Source of the DNA: Curtobacterium sp. L6-1
GTDB lineage: Bacteria; Actinomycetota; Actinomycetes; Actinomycetales; Microbacteriaceae
Direction of reading: 5' to 3'
Assembly: GCF_018885305.1 (NCBI RefSeq)
Contig: NZ_CP076544.1
Span: forward strand, 124,001 to 188,000
Length of the DNA stretch: 64,000 nucleotides
In this document: positions 8,823 through 19,380 of the stretch, in pieces
How positions within the stretch are numbered: position 1 is the first letter of the stretch
Layout: each line of letters starts with the position of its first letter
The notes under the pieces: generated by a model
What the model was told of the DNA's origin: nothing
The model's input: only the letters and a program-made list of their open reading frames with translations
The model's database searches: none
Position numbers and translations under genes: made by a program

Positions 8823-8956
8823 TGCGTCGTTCCTTCCTTCGTGGGGTCTGTGTGGTCTGTGGCCGTGCCGCTCGCTCCGCCGGTGGCGGATGTGGGCGGC
8901 GGGCGCGGTCCGCGCTGGGCGACACCGTCCGCGCCGCGGGGCGCGGAGCCCGTCGC

Positions 8957-9481
8957 TCAGGCCGAGGGCCGGGAGGCGCCGGTCCCGCCCGGCGCGGCGG
9001 TCGCGAGGCCCGCGGGGTCGCTCGGCGCGGCGGGCGCTCCCGGCGCGGGCGTGGTGGCGGCGCGGTGCATCGTCTCGGTGAGGCGCTGCAGCGTCGCGAT
9101 GAGCTCGGCGGCCGACCGCTCGTCGGCCAGGCCGGTGCCCGCCGCGACGGCCGCGGGGACGTGCGCGAGCTCGGTGCGCAGGCTGCGTCCGCGCTCGCCG
9201 GTGGTGACGGTGACGACGCGCTCGTCGGTGCTCCGGCGTTCGCGGCGGACGAGGTCGGCCTGCTCCATGCGCTTGAGCAGCGGCGACAGGGTGCCCGAGT
9301 CGAGCTGCAGGTGGTCGCCGAGGCTCGACACGGTCTGGTCGCCCTCCACCCAGAGGGTCACGAGCACGAGGTACTGCGGGTACGTCAGGCCCCACGGCTC
9401 GAGCAGCGTCCGGTACGCCTGGGTGGTCGCACGGGTCGCCGCGTAGAGGGAGAAGCACACCATCTCGTCGGTCACGGGCAT
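8957..9481 (-). CDS. ohrR: MarR-family peroxide sensor OhrR (one-Cys type)
   Basis: A 174-residue MarR regulator expected to repress ohr until its cysteine is oxidised by organic hydroperoxides. Cys9 in MVCFSLYAATRA is in the position of the OhrR sensing cysteine. No other cysteine occurs in the protein, which is the one-Cys form. The winged helix follows (SSLGDHLQLDSGTLSPLLKRME ... RRSTDERVV). I prefer the ATG at 9481, with AAGGG upstream, over a GTG at 9514 that would add an unusual Cys-rich tail. An Ala/Pro/Gly-rich extension of about 30 residues ends the protein. Confidence 0.9.
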   Translation of the reverse strand: MPVTDEMVCFSLYAATRATTQAYRTLLEPWGLTYPQYLVLVTLWVEGDQTVSSLGDHLQLDSGTLSPLLKRMEQADLVRRERRSTDERVVTVTTGERGRSLRTELAHVPAAVAAGTGLADERSAAELIATLQRLTETMHRAATTPAPGAPAAPSDPAGLATAAPGGTGASRPSA

Positions 9482-9483
9482 GC

Positions 9484-9517
9484 TGCAACCCTTGCACGCG
9501 ATCGTGTTGCACACAAC
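9484..9517. promoter_or_regulatory. Candidate OhrR operator region
   Basis: Two dyads precede ohrR: TGCAA-CCC-TTGCA (9484-9496), which overlaps the ribosome binding region, and GTTG-CACA-CAAC (9506-9517). Their place at the start of a self-regulating MarR gene makes them the best operator candidates. Binding is inferred. Confidence 0.45.
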
Positions 9518-9637
9518 TCAGTCAGCCGGACGCCCAGCAGGATCACGGCGGTCGTCCGCCCACAGCGCACACCGGGTGCCGGAGCGCGCACGGACGGACG
9601 GGTGTCCTCCGGTCCCGTTAGGCTGGCCGGACCGACG

Positions 9638-10645
9638 ATGACCAGCAACCACCCCGCCACAGCACCGACGACGACCACAGCGATCCCGCGAGTCGGCTCC
9701 TCGGTGTCCCACGGCAAGACGATCCTGATCGGCGAGCACGCCGTGGTCTACGGCGCACCCGCCCTCGTCCTGCCCGTGACCGACGTCCGGGTGACGGCCA
9801 CCGCGACGCCGCTGCCCGCCGGCGCCGAGCACACCCTCCGCTCGAGCGTGCACACCGGGCCGGTCTCGACCGCCCCCGCCGCCGTGCTCCCCACCGTGAC
9901 TGCCGTCACCGCGACGCTGCGGCACCTGGCGGGCCTCGGGATCGACCACGCCGCCGACACCGCCTTCGACGTCGTGGTCGACAGCGCCGTCCCCACCGCC
10001 CGCGGCATGGGGTCGAGCGCCGCCGTCGCCGCCGCCGTGACCGCCGCCGTCGCGGACGCCCTCGGCGTGGACCTCGACGCCGCCACCCACCACGAGCTCA
10101 TCCAGGAGTGCGAGCGCGTCGCCCACGGTCGACCGTCCGGGCTCGACGCCCGCGGGGTCGTCGCCGACGAGCCCGTCTGGTTCGAGACCGACGTCGTCGA
10201 GCCCGTGCAGCTCACCGGCCGGTTCGTCTTCGTCGTGGCCGACACCGGCGTCCCGGGCCACACGCGCGAGGCCGTCGCCGCCGTGCGCGCCCGGCACGAC
10301 CGTGCACCGGCGATGGTCGACTCGGTGGTCGAGCGCATCGGCGGACTCGCCCGGCAGGCCCGGGGGACGCTCGTCGACGGCGACGCACAGGCCCTCGGTG
10401 CCACCATGGACGCCGCGCACGAACTGCTGAGCACCCTCGACGTGTCGAGCGGCGACCTCGACCGGCTCGTCGGCGCCGCACGCAGCGCGGACGCCCTCGG
10501 CGCGAAGCTCACCGGAGGCGGACGGGGCGGGTGCGTCCTGGCCCTGGCCGCAGACGACGAGCACGCCGCCCGGATCACCGCCGCACTGCGCGGCGCGGGA
10601 GCCGCCGGAACCTGGACCACCTCGATCGGAGCCCGCGCCTCATGA
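9638..10645 (+). CDS. mvk: Mevalonate kinase
   Basis: A 335-residue GHMP kinase phosphorylating mevalonate to 5-phosphomevalonate. The signatures are HGKTILIGEHAVVYGAPAL near the N-terminus, the glycine-rich ATP loop GMGSSAAVAAA (about residues 123-133) and GAKLTGGGRGGCVLAL near the C-terminus. First gene of a tight mevalonate operon; its stop overlaps the next start. A TAGGCT -10 at 9619-9624 would put the transcript start near 9631, leaving a leader of only a few bases and no Shine-Dalgarno. The 120-base gap to the divergent ohrR holds both promoters. Confidence 0.95.
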   Translation: MTSNHPATAPTTTTAIPRVGSSVSHGKTILIGEHAVVYGAPALVLPVTDVRVTATATPLPAGAEHTLRSSVHTGPVSTAPAAVLPTVTAVTATLRHLAGLGIDHAADTAFDVVVDSAVPTARGMGSSAAVAAAVTAAVADALGVDLDAATHHELIQECERVAHGRPSGLDARGVVADEPVWFETDVVEPVQLTGRFVFVVADTGVPGHTREAVAAVRARHDRAPAMVDSVVERIGGLARQARGTLVDGDAQALGATMDAAHELLSTLDVSSGDLDRLVGAARSADALGAKLTGGGRGGCVLALAADDEHAARITAALRGAGAAGTWTTSIGARAS

Positions 10646-11640
10646 CCGCCACCGCCGTCGCGCACCCCAACATCGCGCTCGTGAAGTACTGGGGGAAGGC
10701 GGACGCCGACCTCGCCCTGCCCGCCACCGGCAGTGTGTCGATGGGGCTCGACGTCTTCCCCACCACGACCTCCGTCACGCTGACCGACCGCCGGGAGGCG
10801 CGTGACACGTTCACCCTGAACGGTCGCGTGGTCGACGATGGTCCGCTCGTGCGCGTCGAGCGCTTCCTCGACCTCGTCCGCGGGATGGCCGGCTCCGACG
10901 CCCGCGCCGCCGTGGTCTCCGAGAACACCGTGCCCACGGGCGCCGGCCTGGCCTCGAGCGCCTCGGGCTTCGCCGCCCTCGCCGTGGCGGCCGCCGCTGC
11001 CTACGGCCTCGACCTGTCCGAGCGCGACCTCTCCCGGCTCGCCCGCCGTGGTTCCGGGTCGGCGACGCGGTCGATCCCGGGCGGGGTGTCGGTCTGGCAC
11101 GCGGGCGACGACGCGGGGTCCTTCGCCGAGACCGTGCCGGCACCGCCGATGGCCATGGTCGTGGTGACGATCAACGACGGCCCGAAGGAGATCGGGTCGC
11201 GCGAGGCCATGCGCCGCACGATCGCCACGTCGCCGTTCTACCCGGCGTGGGTGAGCTCGACGACCGAGACCGTCGGGGACATGCTGGCCGCGTGCGCCGC
11301 CGGCGACTTCACCCGGATCGGCGAGCTCACCGAGAGCAACGCCCTCCGCATGCACGCCACGATCGAGGGCGCGTTCCCTCCGATCCGCTACCTCACCAGC
11401 CGCAGCGTCGCCGTGTTCGACGCCGTCGTCGCGATGCGCGCCGACGGGATCGAGGCCTACGCCACCGCCGACGCCGGCCCGAACGTCGTCGTGCTCTGCC
11501 GCCCCGAGGACCGCGCCCGCGTGGCCGGTGCCCTCGACGGCTTCGGCGCGGTCATCGAGTCGGGCACCGGACCAGCCGCTCGCCTGCTCCGCTCCGAAGA
11601 CCCGGGGGACCACCCCCGAGCAGAGGAGAGCGCAGCGTGA
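10642..11640 (+). CDS. mvaD: Diphosphomevalonate decarboxylase
   Basis: A 332-residue GHMP-fold enzyme converting mevalonate diphosphate to isopentenyl diphosphate with ATP. Diagnostic segments are HPNIALVKYWGK at the N-terminus, VPTGAGLASSASGFAAL (about residues 97-113) for ATP binding, and NDGPKEIGSREAM. The ATG overlaps the mevalonate kinase stop, and the gene ends in a GTGA overlap with the next. This places the last step of the lower pathway second in the operon, a common actinobacterial order. Confidence 0.95.
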   Translation: MTATAVAHPNIALVKYWGKADADLALPATGSVSMGLDVFPTTTSVTLTDRREARDTFTLNGRVVDDGPLVRVERFLDLVRGMAGSDARAAVVSENTVPTGAGLASSASGFAALAVAAAAAYGLDLSERDLSRLARRGSGSATRSIPGGVSVWHAGDDAGSFAETVPAPPMAMVVVTINDGPKEIGSREAMRRTIATSPFYPAWVSSTTETVGDMLAACAAGDFTRIGELTESNALRMHATIEGAFPPIRYLTSRSVAVFDAVVAMRADGIEAYATADAGPNVVVLCRPEDRARVAGALDGFGAVIESGTGPAARLLRSEDPGDHPRAEESAA

Positions 11641-12716
11641 TCGAGTTCCGTGCCCACGGCAAGCTGTTCGTCGCGGGCGAGTACGCCGTCGTCGAGCCGG
11701 GCCAGCCGTCCGTGCTCATCGCCCTCGACCGTGCCATCACGGCCCGGGTGTCCGAGGGCCACGGCGCCGGCAGCGTGCACTCCGAGGAGTACGGCAACCT
11801 CCCGCTCACGTGGACCCGGGCCGAGGACGGCATCGCGCTCGACCGCGAGCACCACCCCTACGACTACGTGATGGCGACGATCGACCTCGTCGAGAAGCTC
11901 CGCGAGGAACTCGGGATCGCACCGCGCTTCCACGACCTGCGCATCGAGAGCCAGCTCGACGACGCCAGCGGCCGGAAGTTCGGGCTCGGCTCCTCCGCCG
12001 CGGTGACCGTCGCGACCGTCGGCGCCCTCGACCGCTTCTACGGGCTCGGCCTGTCGCAGCGCCGACGCTTCATGGTGGCGCTGCTCGCGACCATCAGGGT
12101 GGCGCCCCGCGCGTCCGGTGGCGACCTCGCCGCGAGCACCTTCGGCGGGTGGCTCCGCTACAGCGCCCCCGACCGCGAGGTCCTCGCCGGCATGCTCGAC
12201 GACCACGCGGTCACCGCGATCCTCGACGACGACGCGGCCTGGGCCGGCTTCGACGTCGAGCACCTGCCCGCACCGGCCGACCTGCGCCTCCTCGTCGGGT
12301 GGACGGGCTCGCCGGCGTCCACGACGAAGCTCGTCGGCGTCGTGCGACGGCACCGCGACGGCGACTACGCGGCGTTCCTCGACGCCAGCCGGGCCTGCGT
12401 CGACGACCTGACCACGGGCCTCCGCACCGGCGACGCCGACCGGACCCTCAGCGCCCTCCGCCGCGCGCGCGGCCTGCTGCAGGGCCTCGGCACCTCCGTC
12501 GGGTCGCAGATCGAGACCGAGCGCCTGGCGACCCTCTGCGACGTCGTCGAGGCGGCGGGCGGCGCGGCGAAGCCCTCCGGCGCCGGTGGCGGGGACTGCG
12601 GCATCGCGCTCGTCCCCGCGGACTGCGACACCGCAGCGGTCTTCCGCGCCTGGGAAGCGCACGACATCAGGCACCTCAGCGTCGCGGTGCAACCCGAGGA
12701 AGGGACCACGCGATGA
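11637..12716 (+). CDS. mvaK2: Phosphomevalonate kinase
   Basis: A 359-residue GHMP kinase making mevalonate diphosphate. It shows GKLFVAGEYAVVEPGQPSVL at the N-terminus, the ATP loop KFGLGSSAAVTVATVGAL (about residues 114-131) and KPSGAGGGDCGIAL near the end, the pattern of bacterial phosphomevalonate kinases. The GTG start follows from the GTGA overlap with mvaD and the reading MIEFRAHGKLF. Its stop overlaps the next ATG, so expression of the kinases and the decarboxylase is coupled. Confidence 0.94.
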   Translation: MIEFRAHGKLFVAGEYAVVEPGQPSVLIALDRAITARVSEGHGAGSVHSEEYGNLPLTWTRAEDGIALDREHHPYDYVMATIDLVEKLREELGIAPRFHDLRIESQLDDASGRKFGLGSSAAVTVATVGALDRFYGLGLSQRRRFMVALLATIRVAPRASGGDLAASTFGGWLRYSAPDREVLAGMLDDHAVTAILDDDAAWAGFDVEHLPAPADLRLLVGWTGSPASTTKLVGVVRRHRDGDYAAFLDASRACVDDLTTGLRTGDADRTLSALRRARGLLQGLGTSVGSQIETERLATLCDVVEAAGGAAKPSGAGGGDCGIALVPADCDTAAVFRAWEAHDIRHLSVAVQPEEGTTR

Positions 12717-13777
12717 GTGACCTGCAGACCCCGATCCCCACGAAGTGGGTCGGACCGATCCGCGTCAGCGGCAACGCCGTCGAGGGCGAGCACGAGGTAC
12801 CGCTCGCGACCTACGAGTCCCCGCTCTGGCCGTCCGTCGGCCGCGGTGCCCGGATCTCCCGCATGGTCGAGGGCGGCATCGTCTCGACCGTCGTCGACGA
12901 GCGGATGACCCGCTCGGTGGTGGTCCGCGCCACCAGCGCCGCCGCCGCGCACATCTCGGCCGGACGGATCCTGGCCCGCCAGGCCGAGCTCGAGGAGATC
13001 GTCGTCGGGCAGAGCCGGTTCGCGAAGCTCATCGAGGTGCACCCGGAGATCGTCGGGGACCTGCTGTTCCTGCGCTTCGCGTTCACCACCGGCGATGCCT
13101 CCGGGCACAACATGGTCACGCAGGCGGCGGACACCCTGCTGCCGGCGATCCTGGCGTGGGAGCCCGAGCTGCGGTACGTGTCCATCTCCGGCAACTTCTG
13201 CTCCGACAAGAAGGCCACCGCGGTGAACGGCATCCGTGGCCGCGGGCGGAACACCATCGCCGAGATCGTCATCCCCGGCGAGGTCGTCGAGAAGCGCCTG
13301 CGGTCCTCCACCGAACGGATCGTCGAGCTCAACACGGCGAAGAACCTGGTCGGCTCCACGATCGCCGGGGCCCTGCGTTCCGCCAACGCGCACTACGCGA
13401 ACATGCTGCTCGGCTTCTACCTGGCCACCGGGCAGGACGCCGCGAACATCGTCGAGGGCTCCCAAGGCATCACGCTCGCGCAGGCCCGCGGCGACGACCT
13501 GTACTTCTCGTGCTCGCTCCCGCACCTCATCGTCGGCACCGTCGGCAACGGCAAGGGCAACGACCTGCCCGTCGTCGAGGACGCCCTCGTGCGCCTCGGC
13601 TGCCGGGAGGACCGCGAGCCCGGGGCCAACGCCCGCCGCCTGGCCGCACTCTGCGCCGCCACCGTGCTCTGCGGCGAACTCTCGCTGCTCGCCGCCCAGA
13701 CGAACCCGGGGGAGCTCATGGCCGCCCACGTCGCCATGGAACGACGCGGCCACCGACCGGAAGGAGCGTCCGCATGA
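12713..13777 (+). CDS. mvaA: Hydroxymethylglutaryl-CoA reductase
   Basis: A 354-residue soluble reductase producing mevalonate from HMG-CoA. Catalytic features are SGNFCSDKKATAVNGIRGRG with Asp165 and Lys166/167, a nucleotide-binding GTVGNGKG, and a C-terminal His339 in AAHVAMERRG. The absence of a membrane domain and the length fit the bacterial Streptomyces-like form. The ATG overlaps the upstream stop. The usual neighbour between the phosphomevalonate kinase and this gene in streptomycetes, type 2 IPP isomerase, is missing here. Confidence 0.95.
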   Translation: MSDLQTPIPTKWVGPIRVSGNAVEGEHEVPLATYESPLWPSVGRGARISRMVEGGIVSTVVDERMTRSVVVRATSAAAAHISAGRILARQAELEEIVVGQSRFAKLIEVHPEIVGDLLFLRFAFTTGDASGHNMVTQAADTLLPAILAWEPELRYVSISGNFCSDKKATAVNGIRGRGRNTIAEIVIPGEVVEKRLRSSTERIVELNTAKNLVGSTIAGALRSANAHYANMLLGFYLATGQDAANIVEGSQGITLAQARGDDLYFSCSLPHLIVGTVGNGKGNDLPVVEDALVRLGCREDREPGANARRLAALCAATVLCGELSLLAAQTNPGELMAAHVAMERRGHRPEGASA

Positions 13778-14946
13778 CGACGCAGGCCCCACTGGCCGTG
13801 GGCATCCACGACCTCGCGATCGCCACCGGGCACCACGTGCTCGACCTCGACGACCTCGCCGCCACCACCGGGGTCGACCCGGCGAAGTACCACGTCGGCA
13901 TCGGCCAGGACGCCTTCAGCGTGCCCGCCCCCGACGAGGACATCGTCACGATGGGCGCCGCCGCCGCGAAGGAGGTCCTCGACCGCCACGGCGTCGACGG
14001 CATCCGCACGGTGCTGTTCGCCACGGAGTCGGGCATCGACCAGTCGAAGGCCGCCGGCGTCTTCGTGCACGGGCTGCTCGGGCTGCCCACGAACACCCGC
14101 GTCGTCGAGCTGAAGCAGGCCTGCTACGGCGGGACCGCCGCCGTGCAGATGGCGCTCGGCATCATCGCGCGGGACCCGTCCGAGCGCGTCCTCGTGATCG
14201 CCGCGGACGTCGCCCGCTACGACGTCGACACCGCCGCCGAGCCGACCCAGGGTGCCGGCGCGGTCGCGATGCTCATCGCCGCCGACCCCGACCTCGTCGT
14301 GCTCGAGCCGCAGTCCGGCCTGTTCACCGCCGACGTCGACGACTTCTGGCGGCCGAACGACCGCTCCACGGCACTCGTCGACGGCCGGTTGTCCGTGACC
14401 GCCTACGTCGACGCCTTCATCGGCGCCTGGGACGACCTCGCCTCGCGCGGTGGCCCCGGCATCGAGGCGATCGACCGCTTCGTGCACCACCAGCCGTTCA
14501 CGAAGATGGCGATCAAGGCGCACCGGAAGCTCGCGCAGCACGTCGACGTCCCCTTCGAGGAGACCGAGCTCGCCGTCGGCTTCACGTACAACCGGCAGAC
14601 GGGCAACACCTACACGGCGTCGCTCTGGATCGCGCTCGGGGCCCTGCTGGACCTCGACGACGACCTGGCCGGCGCCCGGATCGGCATGTTCAGCTACGGC
14701 TCGGGCAGCGTCGGGGAGCTCATGACCGGCGTCGTCAGCGAGCGCTACCGCGAGCACCGCCGGGCCGGTCGCGTGGCCGACCTGCTCGCGGCGCGGGTCC
14801 CGCTGTCCGTCGAGGCGTACCGGGAGCTGCACGCTGCTGGTGCCGCGACGAGCGACGACGTCGAGCGCCCCCGCGTGACGGCCGGGCCCTTCCGGTTCGC
14901 CGGCGTCACCGGTGGCGCCCGCCACTACGAGGCGACCGGCGCCTGA
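13774..14946 (+). CDS. mvaS: Hydroxymethylglutaryl-CoA synthase
   Basis: A 390-residue thiolase-fold enzyme condensing acetyl-CoA with acetoacetyl-CoA. The catalytic triad is visible: Glu85 in ATESGID, Cys117 in KQACYGGTAAVQMA and His239 in VHHQPFTKMA. It is last in the mevalonate operon; the ATG overlaps the reductase stop and is served by GGAAGGAG (13759-13766). The convergent GH2 gene ends 72 bases beyond. This gene and its four neighbours cover acetoacetyl-CoA to isopentenyl diphosphate. Confidence 0.95.
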   Translation: MTTQAPLAVGIHDLAIATGHHVLDLDDLAATTGVDPAKYHVGIGQDAFSVPAPDEDIVTMGAAAAKEVLDRHGVDGIRTVLFATESGIDQSKAAGVFVHGLLGLPTNTRVVELKQACYGGTAAVQMALGIIARDPSERVLVIAADVARYDVDTAAEPTQGAGAVAMLIAADPDLVVLEPQSGLFTADVDDFWRPNDRSTALVDGRLSVTAYVDAFIGAWDDLASRGGPGIEAIDRFVHHQPFTKMAIKAHRKLAQHVDVPFEETELAVGFTYNRQTGNTYTASLWIALGALLDLDDDLAGARIGMFSYGSGSVGELMTGVVSERYREHRRAGRVADLLAARVPLSVEAYRELHAAGAATSDDVERPRVTAGPFRFAGVTGGARHYEATGA

Positions 14947-15018
14947 ACCGTCCCGCCCGTGCGGCCGACCGCCCGGGCGTGGCGGACGCGAGGGGTGCCT
15001 CCAGGCCGGGCGCCGCGC

Positions 15019-16917
<1,899 letters not shown>

Positions 16918-16927
16918 GCCACCGCAA

Positions 16928-16943
16928 TTTACAGCGCTGTAAA
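16928..16943. promoter_or_regulatory. LacI-type operator between GH2 and lacI genes
   Basis: TTTACAGCGCTGTAAA is a perfect 16-base palindrome with the central CG typical of LacI-family sites. It lies in the 52-base gap between the divergent GH2 and LacI genes and overlaps the GH2 -10 region, so it can control both. The identical 16-mer occurs at 26043-26058. Confidence 0.85.
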
Positions 16944-16957
16944 GACCGCGTCAACGG

Positions 16958-16963
16958 TACGGT
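16958..16963 (+). promoter_or_regulatory. -10 element (TACGGT) of the LacI gene
   Basis: TACGGT ends six bases before the GTG at 16970, so the transcript probably begins at or next to the start codon. The operator palindrome occupies the space where a -35 would lie, fitting autorepression. Confidence 0.5.
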
Positions 16964-16969
16964 GAGCGC

Positions 16970-17995
16970 GTGGGCCAGGTCACACTGCAGGACGTCGCGG
17001 AGCACGCGGGCGTCTCGATGAAGACCGTATCCAACGTGGTGCGCGGCTACCGGCACGTCAGCGACGCGATGCGGACGCGGGTGCAGGGCTCGATCGACGC
17101 GCTCGGGTACCGGCCCAACGTGTCCGGACGGAGCCTGGCCACCGGACGGACGAACATGCTTGCGTTCGCCTTCCCCGACCTGCGGCGCCCGTACTTCGCC
17201 GAGCTCGCCCACGTGTTCTCGCAGGTCTGCGCCGAGCGGGGCTACCAGCTCCTGCTCGAGGAGACCGCCGGCGCCCCGGGCGGTGAGCTCTCCGCGGTCC
17301 GCGGGCGCGAGGCCGGCGTGGTCGACGGGGTCGTCATCCACCCGCAGGTCCTCACGCCGGCCGAGATCGACAGCGCCCGCGGGGACACCGCGGTGGTCTT
17401 CCTCGGCGAGGACGTCCGACCGCCGGGTGGGGACCTCGTCGCGATCGACAACGTGCGCGCCGCCGCAGAGGCCGTCGCGCACCTGGCCGCCCTGGGCCGT
17501 CGGCGGATCGGGTTCCTCGGGCACGAGGTCGGCGAGCAGTCCCGCACGTCGACGTTCCGCCTCGAGGGCTACCGGGACGGCCTGAGCGCGGCGGGGCTGC
17601 CGTTCGACCCGACGCTCTGCGTGCCACGCGAGGTCGGGGACGCGCAGGGCGCCGAGCTGGCGTTCGGGCGAGCCCTCGACGGCGGACTCTCGATCGACGG
17701 CCTGCTCTGCCGGGACGACCTCGCCGCGGTCGGTGCGCTCCGGGCGATGCGCCTGCGCGGCCTCGAGGCACCGCGGGACGTCGCGGTCGTCGGGTGGGAC
17801 GCGATCGGCCTGGCCGCGAGTCTCGTCCCGAGCCTGACCTCGGTGGCGCCGGACACCGTCGCGCTCGCCGAGGCCGCCCTCGACCGCCTGCAGGAGCGCA
17901 TCGCCGGGCGACCGGGCGACGGGCAGGCGGTGACCGTCGGGCACCGGATCCTGGTGGGGGAGAGCGCGCCGTACCCGGACGGGTCCGTGGACTGA
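16970..17995 (+). CDS. LacI-family transcriptional regulator
   Basis: A 341-residue repressor. The N-terminal helix-turn-helix reads VTLQDVAEHAGVSMKTVSNVV (residues about 4-24), followed by a hinge helix region and a periplasmic-binding-protein-like effector domain (FAFPDLRRPYFAELAHVF ... DGLLCRDDLAAVGALRAM ... VAVVGWDAIG). The GTG start is six bases after a -10, with no Shine-Dalgarno. It is divergent from GH2 across a perfect palindrome. The same palindrome 9 kb away precedes a sugar ABC operon with GH31, so this protein probably controls both. The effector sugar is unknown. Confidence 0.92.
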   Translation: MGQVTLQDVAEHAGVSMKTVSNVVRGYRHVSDAMRTRVQGSIDALGYRPNVSGRSLATGRTNMLAFAFPDLRRPYFAELAHVFSQVCAERGYQLLLEETAGAPGGELSAVRGREAGVVDGVVIHPQVLTPAEIDSARGDTAVVFLGEDVRPPGGDLVAIDNVRAAAEAVAHLAALGRRRIGFLGHEVGEQSRTSTFRLEGYRDGLSAAGLPFDPTLCVPREVGDAQGAELAFGRALDGGLSIDGLLCRDDLAAVGALRAMRLRGLEAPRDVAVVGWDAIGLAASLVPSLTSVAPDTVALAEAALDRLQERIAGRPGDGQAVTVGHRILVGESAPYPDGSVD

Positions 17996-18032
17996 CCCCA
18001 CCGGGCGCCGGTTCGTCGGGTCGCGCGGGGCG

Positions 18033-18539
18033 TCAGCGACCGCCGGACCGGCGCACCCAGCGTTCCTCGTCGAGTCCGGTCCCCGGGTCGACCGCCGGCT
18101 CGCCCTCCGGGGCGAAGCCGTGACGCCGGTAGAAACGCCGCGCCCGCTCGTTGCTCGTGAACACGAGCAGGTGTGCGTCCTCGTCACCCACGGTGGCCGC
18201 GAGGAGCGCGTCCGCGACGCCGGTGCCCTGCGCGTCCTGGTCGACGTAGAGCGTGCAGAGCTCGAGCGCCGGCAGGCCGTCGGCCGGAGCGGAGGCCCGC
18301 GCGGCGCTGGCGACGCCGACGAGCGTCCCGTCCGCCGACCGGGTGGTCATCACGGTCCGTGCGCCGGAGGTGATCCGTCCGGCCCAGCGTGCGGCCCGGG
18401 TCCGGGCGGCCCCGTCGTCGCCGGCCGCGTCGAGGAATTCGTCCGGGACGATGCCGCGGTAGGTCTGCTCCCAGCACCGGGTCTGGAACCGGCCGACCTC
18501 GTCGGCGTCGGCGGCGGTGGCGCGGTCGACCCCGGTCAC
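18033..18539 (-). CDS. GNAT-family N-acetyltransferase
   Basis: A 168-residue acetyl-CoA-dependent acetyltransferase. The acetyl-CoA loop is seen as VDQDAQGTGVADALL, and the C-terminal strand-helix as FTSNERARRFYRRHGF. The N-terminus (RFQTRCWEQTYRGIVPDEFLD) matches the group annotated as acetyltransferases acting on small molecules or protein N-termini; the substrate is unknown. The GTG start overlaps the stop of the TetR gene by four bases, so the two form an operon. Confidence 0.88.
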   Translation of the reverse strand: MTGVDRATAADADEVGRFQTRCWEQTYRGIVPDEFLDAAGDDGAARTRAARWAGRITSGARTVMTTRSADGTLVGVASAARASAPADGLPALELCTLYVDQDAQGTGVADALLAATVGDEDAHLLVFTSNERARRFYRRHGFAPEGEPAVDPGTGLDEERWVRRSGGR

Positions 18540-19294
18540 CGCGGGGCCGCGTCCGACGAGCCGCGTGCCTCGGCGTCGACCACGCGGTCGAGCCACTCGG
18601 CGAGGACGGCACGCTCGGCCGGGGACAGGGCGGCGAGGTCGTCGGTGACGGCACGCAGGGTGAGCGCCGCCGTCCTGGTCGACGAGGACCCGTCCGTCGG
18701 TGCGTCCCCGGGTGCGGGGGCGACGATCTTCGCCATCACGGCCTCGAACACCGTGTCGGCCAGGGCGGGGTGCCGCGCGTCCGCCGGCTCGTCGAGGATC
18801 GCCAGGACGGCACCGGTGCCGGCCGCGTGCAGGAGCCGGACGGCGTCCTGCTCGCGCACCACGAGCCTCCCGGCCGCCGCGACGCGACGGAGGCGTTCCT
18901 CGAGCAGGCGCAGCCCGGCGGCCACGGCGGGGGAGCCCCGTCCCCGGCGGGGGTCGCTCATGATGACGAACAGGTCGGGGTTGGCGAGTCCGAACCCGAT
19001 CGTCAGTTCCCACCCGGTGCGCAGGTCGGCGACGGGGTCGACCTCGTGCTCGGCCGCGGCGTGCACGGCGGCGGCCTTGGTCCGACCGAACTCGGCCATC
19101 GCGTGCTCGGCGACGGCGTCGAGCAGACCGTCCTTGTCCCCGAACAGCCGGTAGATCGTCGGCGGCTGGACGGCGGCGCGGTCGGCGACGGCGCGGGTCG
19201 TGACGCCGGCCGCGCCGTCGGTGCGGAGCAGGTCCGCGGCGGCGGCGACGATCCGACCTCGGACGTCGGCTCGGGGTGTGGGGGCGTCGGGCAC
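18536..19294 (-). CDS. TetR-family transcriptional regulator
   Basis: A 252-residue regulator. The helix-turn-helix occupies about residues 15-55 (GRIVAAAADLLRTDGAAGVT, then VQPPTIYRLFGDKDGLLDAV). The ligand domain is unrecognised and Ala-rich. The GTG start lies six bases from a TATCGT -10, predicting a leaderless message. It is divergent from the NmrA-like gene across 86 bases and is the likely regulator of that gene and itself, the common arrangement for TetR genes. Confidence 0.9.
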   Translation of the reverse strand: MPDAPTPRADVRGRIVAAAADLLRTDGAAGVTTRAVADRAAVQPPTIYRLFGDKDGLLDAVAEHAMAEFGRTKAAAVHAAAEHEVDPVADLRTGWELTIGFGLANPDLFVIMSDPRRGRGSPAVAAGLRLLEERLRRVAAAGRLVVREQDAVRLLHAAGTGAVLAILDEPADARHPALADTVFEAVMAKIVAPAPGDAPTDGSSSTRTAALTLRAVTDDLAALSPAERAVLAEWLDRVVDAEARGSSDAAPR

Positions 19295-19300
19295 GGACCA

Positions 19301-19306
19301 ACGATA
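19301..19306 (-). promoter_or_regulatory. -10 element (TATCGT) of the TetR gene
   Basis: Reads TATCGT on the minus strand, six bases upstream of the GTG at 19294. Nearby, TGCTACCG is repeated directly at 19316-19323 and 19336-19343 (20-base period) in the shared promoter region, a possible regulator site. Confidence 0.5.
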
Positions 19307-19380
19307 ACAACTCCTTGCTACCGCTGTGTTTCCGGTGCTACCGTCACGCTGTTACCACTGGAAGCACGAGGGAGAGATCG

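Noticed and set aside
4675-8925. A 1416-codon open frame on the minus strand
   Set aside because: Only its last 322 codons (the LysM-like lipoprotein) are real. The rest runs antisense to the MFS gene and through ohr and the quinone reductase in the wrong frame, with Arg/Pro/Gly-rich nonsense composition, a normal by-product of very high GC.
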